Shown piece by piece: positions 48,737 through 58,347 of a DNA stretch of 64,000 nt (positions are counted from its first letter, which is position 1; each line of letters opens with the position of its first letter). The notes under the pieces are model-generated. The model did not search any database. It saw only the letters and a list, made by a program, of their open reading frames with translations, and was not told where the DNA came from. The DNA comes from Roseomonas mucosa (lineage in GTDB: Bacteria > Pseudomonadota > Alphaproteobacteria > Acetobacterales > Acetobacteraceae). The DNA is taken from assembly GCA_945878375.1 (NCBI GenBank), contig CAMDWG010000001.1:124001-188000 (forward strand), written 5' to 3'. The position numbers and the translations under genes are program-made.

Positions 48737-49675
48737 TTACGCCGCGCTCATGGCTTCAGCCTCGAGCGCGGTGTCCACGCAGGCAGCGAAGCCCGGCGCT
48801 CGCGCGATCGCGCCAGCGCCGAGCATCGCAGCCTGCAGGCGGTCGAAGGCCGCCTGCGGGAAGCGCGGCGTGGTCATCCAGATGCCGAGCGCGCGGTAGC
48901 GCGCGATGCCGGCCGCGAGTAGCGTCGGGTCGAGCCCTTCGAAGAAGCGCGACCCGACGGTTGCCGCGATCTCGGACGGCGGCGTGGCGTGCAGCCACGC
49001 CAGAGTTTCCGCCATGGCGCGCACCATGCCCTTGAAGGCTTCGCGCCGCGCCGCGACACGTTCGCGGGTGGCATAGAAGGCGGTGTAGGAGGTCGGGCCC
49101 CGCGAAGCCTGCGCGTGCCAGGCGGTCGCGATGCCGCGCGCCTCGAGTTCCGAGGCGAAGGGCTCGAAGACCTGCGCCAGGTCGATCTCGCCACGCTCCA
49201 GCGCCTCGGCGTTCTCGCGCATGCTGCGGCCATGCGTGGTGGGGACCGTCGCGGGATCGACGCCGATCCGGCGCAGATCATCCTGCAGGCACCACCAGGG
49301 CGTCGGCACCTCGCTGACCGTGCCGAGGCGGAGCCGCGTGAGATCGCCCAGCGTGAAGCCCGCCGGCTTCGGGCCGCGCCCCATCAGCACGAAGGGATCG
49401 CCCATCACCACCGCGCCGAAGCTGACCAGCGGGCTGGTGCCGCCCGTGGCCTGCGCCGACGCATGGTCGCGGATGACGCGCATCGGCCCGCTCCAGGCCA
49501 GATCTGCCGCGCCGGAGAGCAGATTGGCCACGGCGCGATCAGGCTCACCCACCGTGATCAGCGTGACATCCACCCCCTGCCGGGCAAAGGCGTCACGGGC
49601 CAGCGCGGCATAGAAGGGCGTGTAGAAGACGGCGCGGAAGGGTTCCTGAAGGATCAGTCCGGTCGATGCGGGCAT
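48737..49675 (-). CDS. NMT1/THI5-like substrate-binding domain protein, no visible signal peptide
   Basis: FYTPFYAALARDAFARQGVDVTLITVGEPDRAVANLLSGAADLAWSGPMRV. Confidence 0.8.
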   Translation of the reverse strand: MPASTGLILQEPFRAVFYTPFYAALARDAFARQGVDVTLITVGEPDRAVANLLSGAADLAWSGPMRVIRDHASAQATGGTSPLVSFGAVVMGDPFVLMGRGPKPAGFTLGDLTRLRLGTVSEVPTPWWCLQDDLRRIGVDPATVPTTHGRSMRENAEALERGEIDLAQVFEPFASELEARGIATAWHAQASRGPTSYTAFYATRERVAARREAFKGMVRAMAETLAWLHATPPSEIAATVGSRFFEGLDPTLLAAGIARYRALGIWMTTPRFPQAAFDRLQAAMLGAGAIARAPGFAACVDTALEAEAMSAA

Positions 49676-49754
49676 ACGAATCTTTCCTCGGCGCCGATTG
49701 CGGCATGTTGTTTGCCAGGATATCGCCCATTCCGGGAGATCAAGGGAGATACCG

Positions 49755-50726
49755 ATGACCATTCGCCGCCGCAGCCTGCTGGGCGCCGTGCCTTTCGCGC
49801 TCGCAGCACCCGCAGCGCAGGCCCAAGCCTTCCCGGCACGGCCGATCCGCGTCGTCGTGCCCTTCGGCGCGGGCGGGCTGACCGATGTCGTCGCGCGCAT
49901 CGTCATGGAACACATGTCGGTCACGCTCGGCCGGCCGCTGGTGATCGAGAACCAGGGCGGGGCCGGCAGCACCATCGGCGCCGCGACCGTCGGCCGCGCC
50001 GCACCGGATGGCTACACCATCCTGGTCGGCAGCGTCGGGCACACGGTGATGGATGTGCTCTATCCGAACTTCCAGTTCAGCCCGAGCCGCAGCTTCGCGC
50101 CTGTCGCGCTGCTGACGCAGCAGCCGTTCGTCGTGGCAGTCTCGCCCAACAACCCCGCGCGCGACGTCCCCTCCTTCCTCGCCTGGCTGCGCCAGCGCGG
50201 CGGCGAAGCGAATCTCGGCACGGCCGGGATCGGCGCGACATCGCATCTGTCGGCGGAGCTGATCCGCAAGCTGGCCGGCGTTGCCTTCACCGTCGTGCCC
50301 TATCGCGGCACGCCGCAGGCGGTGACGGACCTGACGGCCGGGCGCGTCGATTTCATGGTGGACAGCCAGACGCTGCTCGGGCCGCTGATCGCGGACAACC
50401 GCGTGCGCGGCATCGCGGTGACCACCGCGACCCGGTCCTCGATGCTGCCGAACCTGCCGACGCTGGCCGAGGGCGGGGTCGCCGGCTACGACGCCGCCGC
50501 CTGGCAGGCGATCTACGCGCCGGCTGGGACGCCCGCACCGATCCTGAAGACCCTGTCGGACGCCGCATCGCGCGCCATGCGCGACCCGGCCGTGATGCGC
50601 CGCCTGGCCGATGCGGGTGTGGACGTCATGCCCGACAATTCGCCGGAGGCCGCGGCGCGCCACCTCGATATCGAAGTGCGGAAATGGGGCGAGTTGGTCC
50701 GCGCGCTCGGCCTGCGCGGGACCTGA
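49755..50726 (+). CDS. Bug/TctC family substrate-binding protein
   Basis: MTIRRRSLLGAVPFALAAPAAQAQAFPARPIRVVVPFGAGGLTDVVARIV. Confidence 0.94.
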   Translation: MTIRRRSLLGAVPFALAAPAAQAQAFPARPIRVVVPFGAGGLTDVVARIVMEHMSVTLGRPLVIENQGGAGSTIGAATVGRAAPDGYTILVGSVGHTVMDVLYPNFQFSPSRSFAPVALLTQQPFVVAVSPNNPARDVPSFLAWLRQRGGEANLGTAGIGATSHLSAELIRKLAGVAFTVVPYRGTPQAVTDLTAGRVDFMVDSQTLLGPLIADNRVRGIAVTTATRSSMLPNLPTLAEGGVAGYDAAAWQAIYAPAGTPAPILKTLSDAASRAMRDPAVMRRLADAGVDVMPDNSPEAAARHLDIEVRKWGELVRALGLRGT

Positions 50727-50778
50727 ACGGCGCCCTGGCCGGAAGGGCACCACCCTTCCGGCCAGGGCAACGCGTCCT

Positions 50779-51471
50779 TCAATCCTCCAGCCACGCCACG
50801 GCGCGGATCGGGCTGCCGGTGCCGCCCTTGATCCGCAGCGGGAAGCCGATGAAGCGGAAGCGGCCCTTGCCGACCAGCTTATCGAGGTTCACCAGCCCTT
50901 CCATATGCGTGAAGCCCATGTCGCGGCAGACATGGTGGACCTCGAAATTGCTGCGGCCCGGCCGGCCCGGGCTCACGCCCTCCACGCCGAACATCCCGAT
51001 GCCCAAGCCCCCGAGCCAAGTCGCGCTTTCCTTCGTCAGGCCGGGGAAGTCGGTCACATAGCCTTCTGTGCCATGCGCGCGGCGGTAGAAATCCATGTGC
51101 AGCAGCACCGTGTCCTTGGGCTTGATCTCGACCCCGGCGGCGGCGATGGCGGCCTGCAGGTCCGCGATGCTGATGTCGCTTTTCAGCGGCTTGTGCGACA
51201 GATCGAGGCAGACGGCCTCGGTGAAGAAGGTCTCGAGCGGCATCTCGTCGATGCTCTTGGCGCCGGGCCGTTCGTCGAAATGCACCGGCGCATCGACATG
51301 CGTGCCGCCATGGTCGCCCATGTGGAGCACCATGGTGGCGGAGGAGAAGGTGTAGCCATCCACCACCCGCTTCTCCTCATGCGTCGAAAAGGGATAGACC
51401 TCAATGGAGGGGTGGTTCGGCAGCCGCGCCATCTTGTGGGTGATCTCGCGGCTCAGATCGATCAGCGGCAT
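50779..51471 (-). CDS. cyclase family protein (kynurenine formamidase-like)
   Basis: MPLIDLSREITHKM, GDHGGTHVDAPVHF. Confidence 0.9.
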   Translation of the reverse strand: MPLIDLSREITHKMARLPNHPSIEVYPFSTHEEKRVVDGYTFSSATMVLHMGDHGGTHVDAPVHFDERPGAKSIDEMPLETFFTEAVCLDLSHKPLKSDISIADLQAAIAAAGVEIKPKDTVLLHMDFYRRAHGTEGYVTDFPGLTKESATWLGGLGIGMFGVEGVSPGRPGRSNFEVHHVCRDMGFTHMEGLVNLDKLVGKGRFRFIGFPLRIKGGTGSPIRAVAWLED

Positions 51472-51616
51472 CGCATGCTCTCCTCAGGATGGGGGTATGG
51501 AGCCCCGGCGGATGCGCTGGCGCAAGCCGCCCCCCTGGACGGCGCGGCGATTGCATGGCTTTCCATCGGCCCCGCCCTTCGGCAGCGGGCGAAGTCGGAC
51601 GACCGGGAGATGCAGG

Positions 51617-52609
51617 ATGATGAAGACGATGTTGCGCCGCGGCGCGCTGATGGCGGGCGCGATGGCGCTGGGCCTTGGCCTCGGCGCCGCGCCCGCCGCG
51701 GCCCAGTCCGCCTTCCCCGACCGCCCCATCCGCGTGATCGTGCCGATCGCACCGGGCGGCGGCACGGATGTCTTCTCGCGCCTGCTGGCCGAGATCGCGT
51801 CCCCCATCCTGCGCCAACCGGTGGTGGTGGAGAACCGCGCCGGTGCCTCCGGCACCATCGGGCTGCAGGCGATGCTGGATGCGCCGCGCGACGGGCACAC
51901 CATTTCCTTCATCTGGAATGCGCCGCTGACCTCCGTGCCGCACACGCTCGGAACGCGCTACACGATGGATGATTTCGAGCCGATGTTCATCGTCGGCACC
52001 GCGCCCTTCACCATCTGCGTCCGTCCGAACCATCCGGCGCAGAACGCGCAGGACCTGCTGACGCTGATCCGGTCCCGCCCGCCGGAAAGCGTGAGCTACG
52101 GCAATGAGGGCGTTGGCGGCACGATGCATTTGGCGGCAGAGCGGATGTTCCGCCGCCTCGGCGTGCAGTTGCAGGCTGTGCCGTTCCAAGGCGCGTCGCA
52201 GACGCTGAATGCCTTTGTCGGCGGCCATATCGATCTCTATGGCGGCTCGGTCGCGGTAGTGATGGCCACCGCGCGCGCCGGCAATGCGCGCTGCCTGCTG
52301 CTGACCAGCGCCGCGAACCACCCGGCCTTCCCCCAGGCCTCCGGCCTCGCCGCGCTCGGAATTCCGGAGGAGGAGACGACGATCTGGTGGGGCATGATCG
52401 CGCCGCGCGGCGTGCCGGCGGATCGCATTGCCACGCTGCAAGCCGCCTTCCGGCAGGCCGCCGCGTCCGACCGCTTCCGCCAGCTGCTCGAAGCCCAGGG
52501 CGTGACGCCCGGTTGGGTCGAAGGTGCGGCGATGGGCACGGTGATGCGCCGCGAATTCGACGAACTCGGCCGCGTCGCCACCGCCATCGGGCTGCAACGC
52601 GCACGCTGA
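51617..52609 (+). CDS. Bug/TctC family substrate-binding protein
   Basis: Signal then FPDRPIRVIVPIAPGGGTDVFSRLLAEI...VVVENRAGASGTIGLQAM. Confidence 0.94.
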   Translation: MMKTMLRRGALMAGAMALGLGLGAAPAAAQSAFPDRPIRVIVPIAPGGGTDVFSRLLAEIASPILRQPVVVENRAGASGTIGLQAMLDAPRDGHTISFIWNAPLTSVPHTLGTRYTMDDFEPMFIVGTAPFTICVRPNHPAQNAQDLLTLIRSRPPESVSYGNEGVGGTMHLAAERMFRRLGVQLQAVPFQGASQTLNAFVGGHIDLYGGSVAVVMATARAGNARCLLLTSAANHPAFPQASGLAALGIPEEETTIWWGMIAPRGVPADRIATLQAAFRQAAASDRFRQLLEAQGVTPGWVEGAAMGTVMRREFDELGRVATAIGLQRAR

Positions 52610-52686
52610 CCCCGTGACAGATGCCGGCGCGTGGGGAAGAGTGGCGTTTCCCCGCGCGCCGGATCCCAGTCGATGTCGCACACGCC

Positions 52687-54723
52687 ATGAGCCTTTCGCG
52701 TCCCGTTCGGATCGCCGTCGATATCGGCGGCACCTTCACCGACCTTCAGATTCTCGACGCCCGGCACGGGCGCGTTGTGGCGTGGAAGACGCCGACGACG
52801 CCGGCCGATCCCTCGGAAGGGTTGCTGACCGGCGTGCGGGAAGCCGCCGCGCGCTTCGGCTTCGCGCTGGAGGATGTCGGCCTGCTGCTGCATGGCACGA
52901 CCATCGCCACCAACGCGGTTCTGGAACGCAAGCTGGCGCGCGGCGTGCTGCTGACCACCGCCGGCTTCGAGGATGTGCTGGAGATCACGCGCCATGTCCG
53001 GCGCGATATCTACAGCCTCGCCCCTGATCCCTTCCCCTGCCTGATCGACCGCGACGCACGCTTCGGCGTGACGGAGAGGATGCGGGCCGATGGCAGCGTG
53101 GAGACGCCACTTGGCGATCTCGGCCCGGTGCTGGACCGGCTGCGCGCGGCAGCGCCGGAAGCGGTGGCCATCGGCCTGCTGCACGCCTACGCCAACCCCG
53201 CCCATGAACGCGCGCTGCGCGACGCGGTGGCGGCCGCGCTGCCGGGCGTGCCGATCAGCCTGTCCTCGGACATCAGCCCCGAGATCCGCGAATACGAGCG
53301 GCTCTCCACCACGGTGCTCAACGCGCTGCTGATGCCGGTGGTGCGACGGTACCTTGAGAAGCTGGAAGCCCGCCTCGGCGAAGGCGGCTTCGCGCCGCGC
53401 CTCTATCTGGTGCAGTCCAATGGCGGCATGTGCAGCCTGAAGCGCGCGGCCGAACAGCCGGCGCGGCTGCTGCTGTCCGGCCCCTCCGGCGGCGCGCTGG
53501 CGGCGGAGCGGATTTCCCGCCGCTTGCGGAAGCCGAACCTCGTCGCGGTCGATATGGGCGGCACCAGCTTCGATGTCTCGGTTGTGCAGGACCACCGCAT
53601 CGGCCTGGTGACGCAGGGCGAGGTCGACCGCCTGCCCGTGCGCCTGCCGATGGTGGAGATGCGGACCATCGGCGCCGGTGGCGGGTCCATCGCCGCGGTG
53701 GACGCCGCAGGTCGTCTCACCGCCGGCCCACGCAGCGCAGGGGCCCGGCCCGGACCTGTCTGCTACGGCCGTGGCGGCACGGAGCCGACGGTCACCGACG
53801 CCAATGCGGTGCTCGGCCGCTTCGATCCGGATTTCTTCCTCGGCGGCGCGATGAAGCTCGAACTCGCCGCAGCGCGGGACGCGATGGCGGGCCGGATCGG
53901 CGCGAAGCTCGGCCTGTCGCCGGAACAAGCGGCGGAAGGCGTGCTGCGCGTCACCAATGTGCAGCTGGCCGCCGCCGTGCGGCTTTCCCTGTTCGAGAAG
54001 GGGCTGGACCCGCGGGATTTCGCGCTGCTGTCCTTCGGCGGCGCCGGCGGGTTGCACGCAACCGATGTGGCCGATGAGCTGGGCATTACCGAGGTGGTGT
54101 TCCCGCGCGAGCCCGGCACGCTTTCGGCCTATGGCATCCTTTTCTCCGATCTCGCGCAGGATATCGCGCGGTCGCGGCTGACGCTGGCCGATCCCGCGAA
54201 CTTGCCGTTGATCGAGGCGGAGGTCGCCGCCCTGCGCGCCGAAGCGCTGCAGCGTCTGGCCGATGACGACGTGCCGGAAGCGCAGCGCCGGGTCGAGATC
54301 GCGGCCGATCTGCGCTATCGCGGGCAGGCCTTCGAATTGCTGGTGCCCTGGCCCGAGGCGCCCGCCCTGCCCGGCCTGCTGGCGCGCTTCCACGCGACGC
54401 ATCGCGCGCGCTTCTCCTATGCCGCGGAAGGGGAGCCGGTGGAGATCGTGACCTTCCGCGCCACCGCGGTGGGCCAACTCGACAAGCCCGAGGAAGCCGC
54501 GCCGGAAGCCCCCGCCGCCGCGACGGCCCCGAAGACGCGCCGCGCCTGGCAGGGCGGCGGCGCCACCGACTGGCCGGTCTGGATGCGCGAGAAGCTGCGC
54601 CTGACGGACCGCGTCGAAGGCCCCGCCATCATCGAGGAAGCCTTCGCCACCCATGTGATCGGGGCCGGCTGGATCGCGGCGCTGGACCCTGAAGGCGCCA
54701 TCGTCGCGCGGAGGATCGCCTGA
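52687..54723 (+). CDS. hydantoinase/oxoprolinase family protein, subunit A
   Basis: RIAVDIGGTFTDLQILD, LLHGTTIATNAVLERK, VDMGGTSFDVSVV, TIGAGGGSIAAVD. Confidence 0.96.
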   Translation: MSLSRPVRIAVDIGGTFTDLQILDARHGRVVAWKTPTTPADPSEGLLTGVREAAARFGFALEDVGLLLHGTTIATNAVLERKLARGVLLTTAGFEDVLEITRHVRRDIYSLAPDPFPCLIDRDARFGVTERMRADGSVETPLGDLGPVLDRLRAAAPEAVAIGLLHAYANPAHERALRDAVAAALPGVPISLSSDISPEIREYERLSTTVLNALLMPVVRRYLEKLEARLGEGGFAPRLYLVQSNGGMCSLKRAAEQPARLLLSGPSGGALAAERISRRLRKPNLVAVDMGGTSFDVSVVQDHRIGLVTQGEVDRLPVRLPMVEMRTIGAGGGSIAAVDAAGRLTAGPRSAGARPGPVCYGRGGTEPTVTDANAVLGRFDPDFFLGGAMKLELAAARDAMAGRIGAKLGLSPEQAAEGVLRVTNVQLAAAVRLSLFEKGLDPRDFALLSFGGAGGLHATDVADELGITEVVFPREPGTLSAYGILFSDLAQDIARSRLTLADPANLPLIEAEVAALRAEALQRLADDDVPEAQRRVEIAADLRYRGQAFELLVPWPEAPALPGLLARFHATHRARFSYAAEGEPVEIVTFRATAVGQLDKPEEAAPEAPAAATAPKTRRAWQGGGATDWPVWMREKLRLTDRVEGPAIIEEAFATHVIGAGWIAALDPEGAIVARRIA

Positions 54724-56348
54724 TGCTGGGGCCGATTGAGATCGAGGTCATCCGCAACGCGCTGAACGCCGCGGCGGCCGAGATGGATGTGACCATCTGG
54801 CGCACCAGCCGCAGCACCATCGTGCGGGAATTGCTGGACTATTCCACCGCCGTCTTCGACGCCGAGGGCGCGAACCTGGCGCAATCCGCGCGCATCCCAA
54901 GCCACCTCAATTCCATGACGCATGCGCTGCGGACGCTGCTGGCCGACCATGTGCCGCCCGATGCCTGGAACGAGGGCGACGTCGTCATCTTCAACGACCC
55001 CTATTGCGGCGGCCAGCACCTGCCCGACATCCTCGCCTTCAAGCCCGTCTTCTACGACGGCCAGCGCATCGCCTTCGTCGGCACGCTGTGCCATCACATC
55101 GATGTCGGCGGGCTGGTTGCCGGCAGCTACGCCGCCAAGGCAACGGAGATCTTCCAGGAAGGCCTCCGAATCCCGCCCGTGAAGATCATCGAGGCCGGCC
55201 GCCGCAACGAGGCGGTCTTCGCCATCATCCGCCAGAACATCCGCAAGCCCGACCTGCTGCTCGGCGATCTTGCCTCGCAGCTGGCCAGCCTCGAGGTCGG
55301 TGCGGCCGCGCTGCTCCGGCTCGCGCGGCGCTTCGGTGCGGAGGCGGTGATCGAGGCAGGTGTGCGCATCCTCGACATGAGCGAGGCGGGCATGCGCGCC
55401 GCGATCGGGCGCATGCCCGACGGCACCTATGAATTCGAGGACTTCCTCGACGATGACGGGATCGACATCGGCAAGCGCATCCGCCTGCATGTGAAGCTGA
55501 CGATCAGCGGCGAGACGGCGCTGGTGGATCTGTCGGGCTGCTCCCCCCAGGCGGCGGGGCCGGTGAACGCCACGCTGGCCAGCACCAACGCGTCGGTGAT
55601 GTTCGGCCTGATGTGCTGCGCCGATTCGTCCCTGCACATGTCCGCCGGCTGCTACCGCCCGATCACCGTCGTCGCCCCGGAAGGGCTGGTGGTGAACGCG
55701 CGCCACCCCGCCCCCGTCGCGCACCGCATCGCGGTCGGGCACCGGCTGCTGAACGCGATGATGGGCGCGCTGCACCAGGCGGTGCCGGATCTCATCCCCG
55801 CCGCCTATTACGGCAACAGCTACGTGACCACCTTCCAGACCGTCGCCGCCACCGGCAACCGCGAGGTGCTGGTGGAAATCGAGATCGGCGGATCGGGCGC
55901 GCATCCAGCGAAGGACGGCGTCAACGCCTTCGCCTCCGGCATGCACAACAACGCCAACATCCCGATCGAGATGATCGAGGCGCAATTGCCGCTGACAGTT
56001 CTGCGCTACGGGCTGCGCGACGGCAGCGGGGGTGCAGGCCGGCGGCGCGGCGGGCTCGGCCTGGTGCGCGAATGGCGGATCGACAGCGCGCGCTGCTTCT
56101 TCACCGCCAATATGGACCGCTTCGACCACGCCCCCTACGGGCTGGAGGGCGGCGGCCCGGCGGCGACCGGCGCGCTGGTGCTGCGCCGGGACGGCGCCGA
56201 GACACCGATCCCGCCCAAGACGGACAACATGCCGCTGCGCCAGGGTGATGTGGTGCGGCTGGAAACCTCGGGCGGCGGCGGCTTCGGCCCAGTGGCGGAT
56301 CGCGATCCAGCCGACCGCGCACGCGATGCGCGGCTCGGCTACGCATGA
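54723..56348 (+). CDS. hydantoinase B/oxoprolinase family protein
   Basis: IRNALNAAAAEMDVTIWRTSRSTIVRELLDYSTAVFD, VVIFNDPYCGGQHLPDI; start overlaps upstream stop by 1 nt. Confidence 0.96.
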   Translation: MLGPIEIEVIRNALNAAAAEMDVTIWRTSRSTIVRELLDYSTAVFDAEGANLAQSARIPSHLNSMTHALRTLLADHVPPDAWNEGDVVIFNDPYCGGQHLPDILAFKPVFYDGQRIAFVGTLCHHIDVGGLVAGSYAAKATEIFQEGLRIPPVKIIEAGRRNEAVFAIIRQNIRKPDLLLGDLASQLASLEVGAAALLRLARRFGAEAVIEAGVRILDMSEAGMRAAIGRMPDGTYEFEDFLDDDGIDIGKRIRLHVKLTISGETALVDLSGCSPQAAGPVNATLASTNASVMFGLMCCADSSLHMSAGCYRPITVVAPEGLVVNARHPAPVAHRIAVGHRLLNAMMGALHQAVPDLIPAAYYGNSYVTTFQTVAATGNREVLVEIEIGGSGAHPAKDGVNAFASGMHNNANIPIEMIEAQLPLTVLRYGLRDGSGGAGRRRGGLGLVREWRIDSARCFFTANMDRFDHAPYGLEGGGPAATGALVLRRDGAETPIPPKTDNMPLRQGDVVRLETSGGGGFGPVADRDPADRARDARLGYA

Positions 56349-56391
56349 GTGAGCGGGCGGGAGGGGTCTACGAACCCTCCCGCAGCGTCGT

Positions 56392-57138
56392 CTAGAACCG
56401 CTCCAGCAGCGTCCCGCAGCCCGCGACCTTGTCGGTGATCCCGCGGGTGCGGAGCGCGTGCCAATAGGTGGCGGTGTTGATGGCGATGACGGGCTTGCCC
56501 AGCCACATCTCCGCCATCGCCGCCAGCTTCACCATCGACAGGTTGGTGCCGACCTGCACGATGGCGTCCACATCATCGCCGTCGATGGCCTTGATCGCCG
56601 CGACGCATTCGGCCGGCGTCGTTTCCGCGATCGCGGTCCAGCTGGTGCGCTTCAGCGCGATGTCGCGGACAACGGAGAAGCCCATGTCGCCGAAGTAGCG
56701 CGCGACCTCGGTGTTCATCGCCGGCCAATAGGGGGAGAGGACGGCAAGGCGCTTCACCCCGCCATGCGCGTTCAGCGCCGCCGTGCAGGCATGGCTGCCG
56801 ACGCTGATCTTCAGCCCGGACAGGTCCTCCACCTCCTTCACGAAGCGGTCGGCGCCCTTCGCGCCGTCGAAGAAGGTCACCGCCGACATGCCCATCACGA
56901 GGTGGTCCGGCTTGCACGTCATCACCGACCGCACGGCATCGAGCGTGTTGCGCCCGATCAGCTCGGCGCCCGCGCGGAAGGTCTCGTTGGACACCGCATC
57001 GGCATTCGGCGTGAAGATGCGACTGTAGTGGTTGGTGACGCCCGCCGGGCGCATCATGTCGAAATCCGGCTGCACCACCGTGTTGGTGGAAGGTCCCATG
57101 ACCCCGAATTTGCACCGCCAGCCGAGCACGTCGCCCAT
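56392..57138 (-). CDS. Asp/Glu racemase superfamily, maleate isomerase-like
   Basis: GVMGPSTNTVVQPDFDMMRPAGVTNHYSRIF, RLAVLSPYWPAMNTEVARYFGDMGFSVV, IVQVGTNLSMVKLA, GKPVIAINTATYWHALR. Confidence 0.88.
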   Translation of the reverse strand: MGDVLGWRCKFGVMGPSTNTVVQPDFDMMRPAGVTNHYSRIFTPNADAVSNETFRAGAELIGRNTLDAVRSVMTCKPDHLVMGMSAVTFFDGAKGADRFVKEVEDLSGLKISVGSHACTAALNAHGGVKRLAVLSPYWPAMNTEVARYFGDMGFSVVRDIALKRTSWTAIAETTPAECVAAIKAIDGDDVDAIVQVGTNLSMVKLAAMAEMWLGKPVIAINTATYWHALRTRGITDKVAGCGTLLERF

Positions 57139-57288
57139 CGCACGCTTTCCTTCACAATCGCCATCGGCAACGCCAGCGTGCCACAGCGCGTGGCGGGGGG
57201 AAGGCCCCGGCGCGGCGAAACCGGCAATTGATCCCTTGCGCCCCGCGCCACATCGCCACAACCTCGGCCAAGAAAGAGGAGACCATCC

Positions 57289-58293
57289 ATGCAACGCTCG
57301 AACCGTCGCACGCTGCTGCTTGGCCTGACCGCAGCAGGCCTCGCGCGGCCCACCCTGGCCCAGGCGCCTCAAGGGCAGGCCGCGCAAGGCACAGGCGACT
57401 GGCCGAACCGGCCGATCCGCTGGGTGAACCCTGGCCCGGCGGGCGGGGCGGGCGATGTGCTGTCGCGACTGGTGGGGGACAGGCTCTCGGCGCGGCTCGG
57501 CCAGCCGGTGGTGGTGGACAACCGGCCGGGGGCCGGCACGAATATCGGCATGGCGCAGGTCGCGCGCGCGGCGCCGGATGGCTACACGGTCGGCCTCGCC
57601 TCCATCGCCGCGAATGCGGCGAATAAGTGGCTCTACCGGTCGCTGCCCTTCGACCCGGATCGGGATTTCGCGGCTGTTGGCATGATCGCGCTGGTGCCGA
57701 ACATCGTCGTGATCCCGCCCAACGTTCCGGCGCAGAACCTGCAGCAATTCATCGCCTGGGCGCGGGCGCAGAACCGGCCGATCAATTTCGGCTCGGTCGG
57801 CGCCGGGTCGTCGCAGCACCTGGCCGGGTCGCAATTCCAGATCATCACCGGCCTGCAGTTGCAGCACCTGCCCTATACGAATAGCGGCCAGATGAACACG
57901 GACCTGATGGAAGGCCGGATCGACATGCTGTTCCAGTCGATCTCCGCCGTCACGCAGCTGGCCCAGGCTGGTCGCATGCGCCCCATCGCCGTGAGCGGCG
58001 CGGAACGCGTCAGCGCCTTCCCGAACCTTCCGACGATGCGCGAACAGGGTGTCGAGATCGTCTCCACCGGCTGGTTCGGCCTCTGCACGCCGGCCGGCGT
58101 GCCCGAGCCGATCCTCGCGCGGCTCGAAGCCACGCTCGGCGCGGTGATGGAGGAGCCGGAGCTGCGCGGCCGCATCATCACCGGCGGCGCTGTACCCCGG
58201 CGGATGGGCCGCGTCGATTTCGCGCGCTTCATGCAGGAGGAGAGCGACCGCTGGCGCGTCGTGATCCAGGCGGTGGGCGCACGCGCGGACTGA
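57289..58293 (+). CDS. Bug/TctC family substrate-binding protein
   Basis: RRTLLLGLTAAGLARPTLAQA; WPNRPIRWVNPGPAGGAGDVLSRLVG...VVVDNRPGAGTNIGMAQVA. Confidence 0.94.
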   Translation: MQRSNRRTLLLGLTAAGLARPTLAQAPQGQAAQGTGDWPNRPIRWVNPGPAGGAGDVLSRLVGDRLSARLGQPVVVDNRPGAGTNIGMAQVARAAPDGYTVGLASIAANAANKWLYRSLPFDPDRDFAAVGMIALVPNIVVIPPNVPAQNLQQFIAWARAQNRPINFGSVGAGSSQHLAGSQFQIITGLQLQHLPYTNSGQMNTDLMEGRIDMLFQSISAVTQLAQAGRMRPIAVSGAERVSAFPNLPTMREQGVEIVSTGWFGLCTPAGVPEPILARLEATLGAVMEEPELRGRIITGGAVPRRMGRVDFARFMQEESDRWRVVIQAVGARAD

Positions 58294-58299
58294 CATGGA

Positions 58300-58347
58300 A
58301 CCGGGCCCTCACCGGGGCCCTCACCGGGGCCCCGATGAGGGCCCGGT
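58300..58347. repeat. inverted repeat with internal tandem GGGGCCCTCACC unit
   Basis: ACCGGGCCCTCA ... TGAGGGCCCGGT, 12-bp arms, between convergent genes and overlapping the GT2 3' end. Confidence 0.7.
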
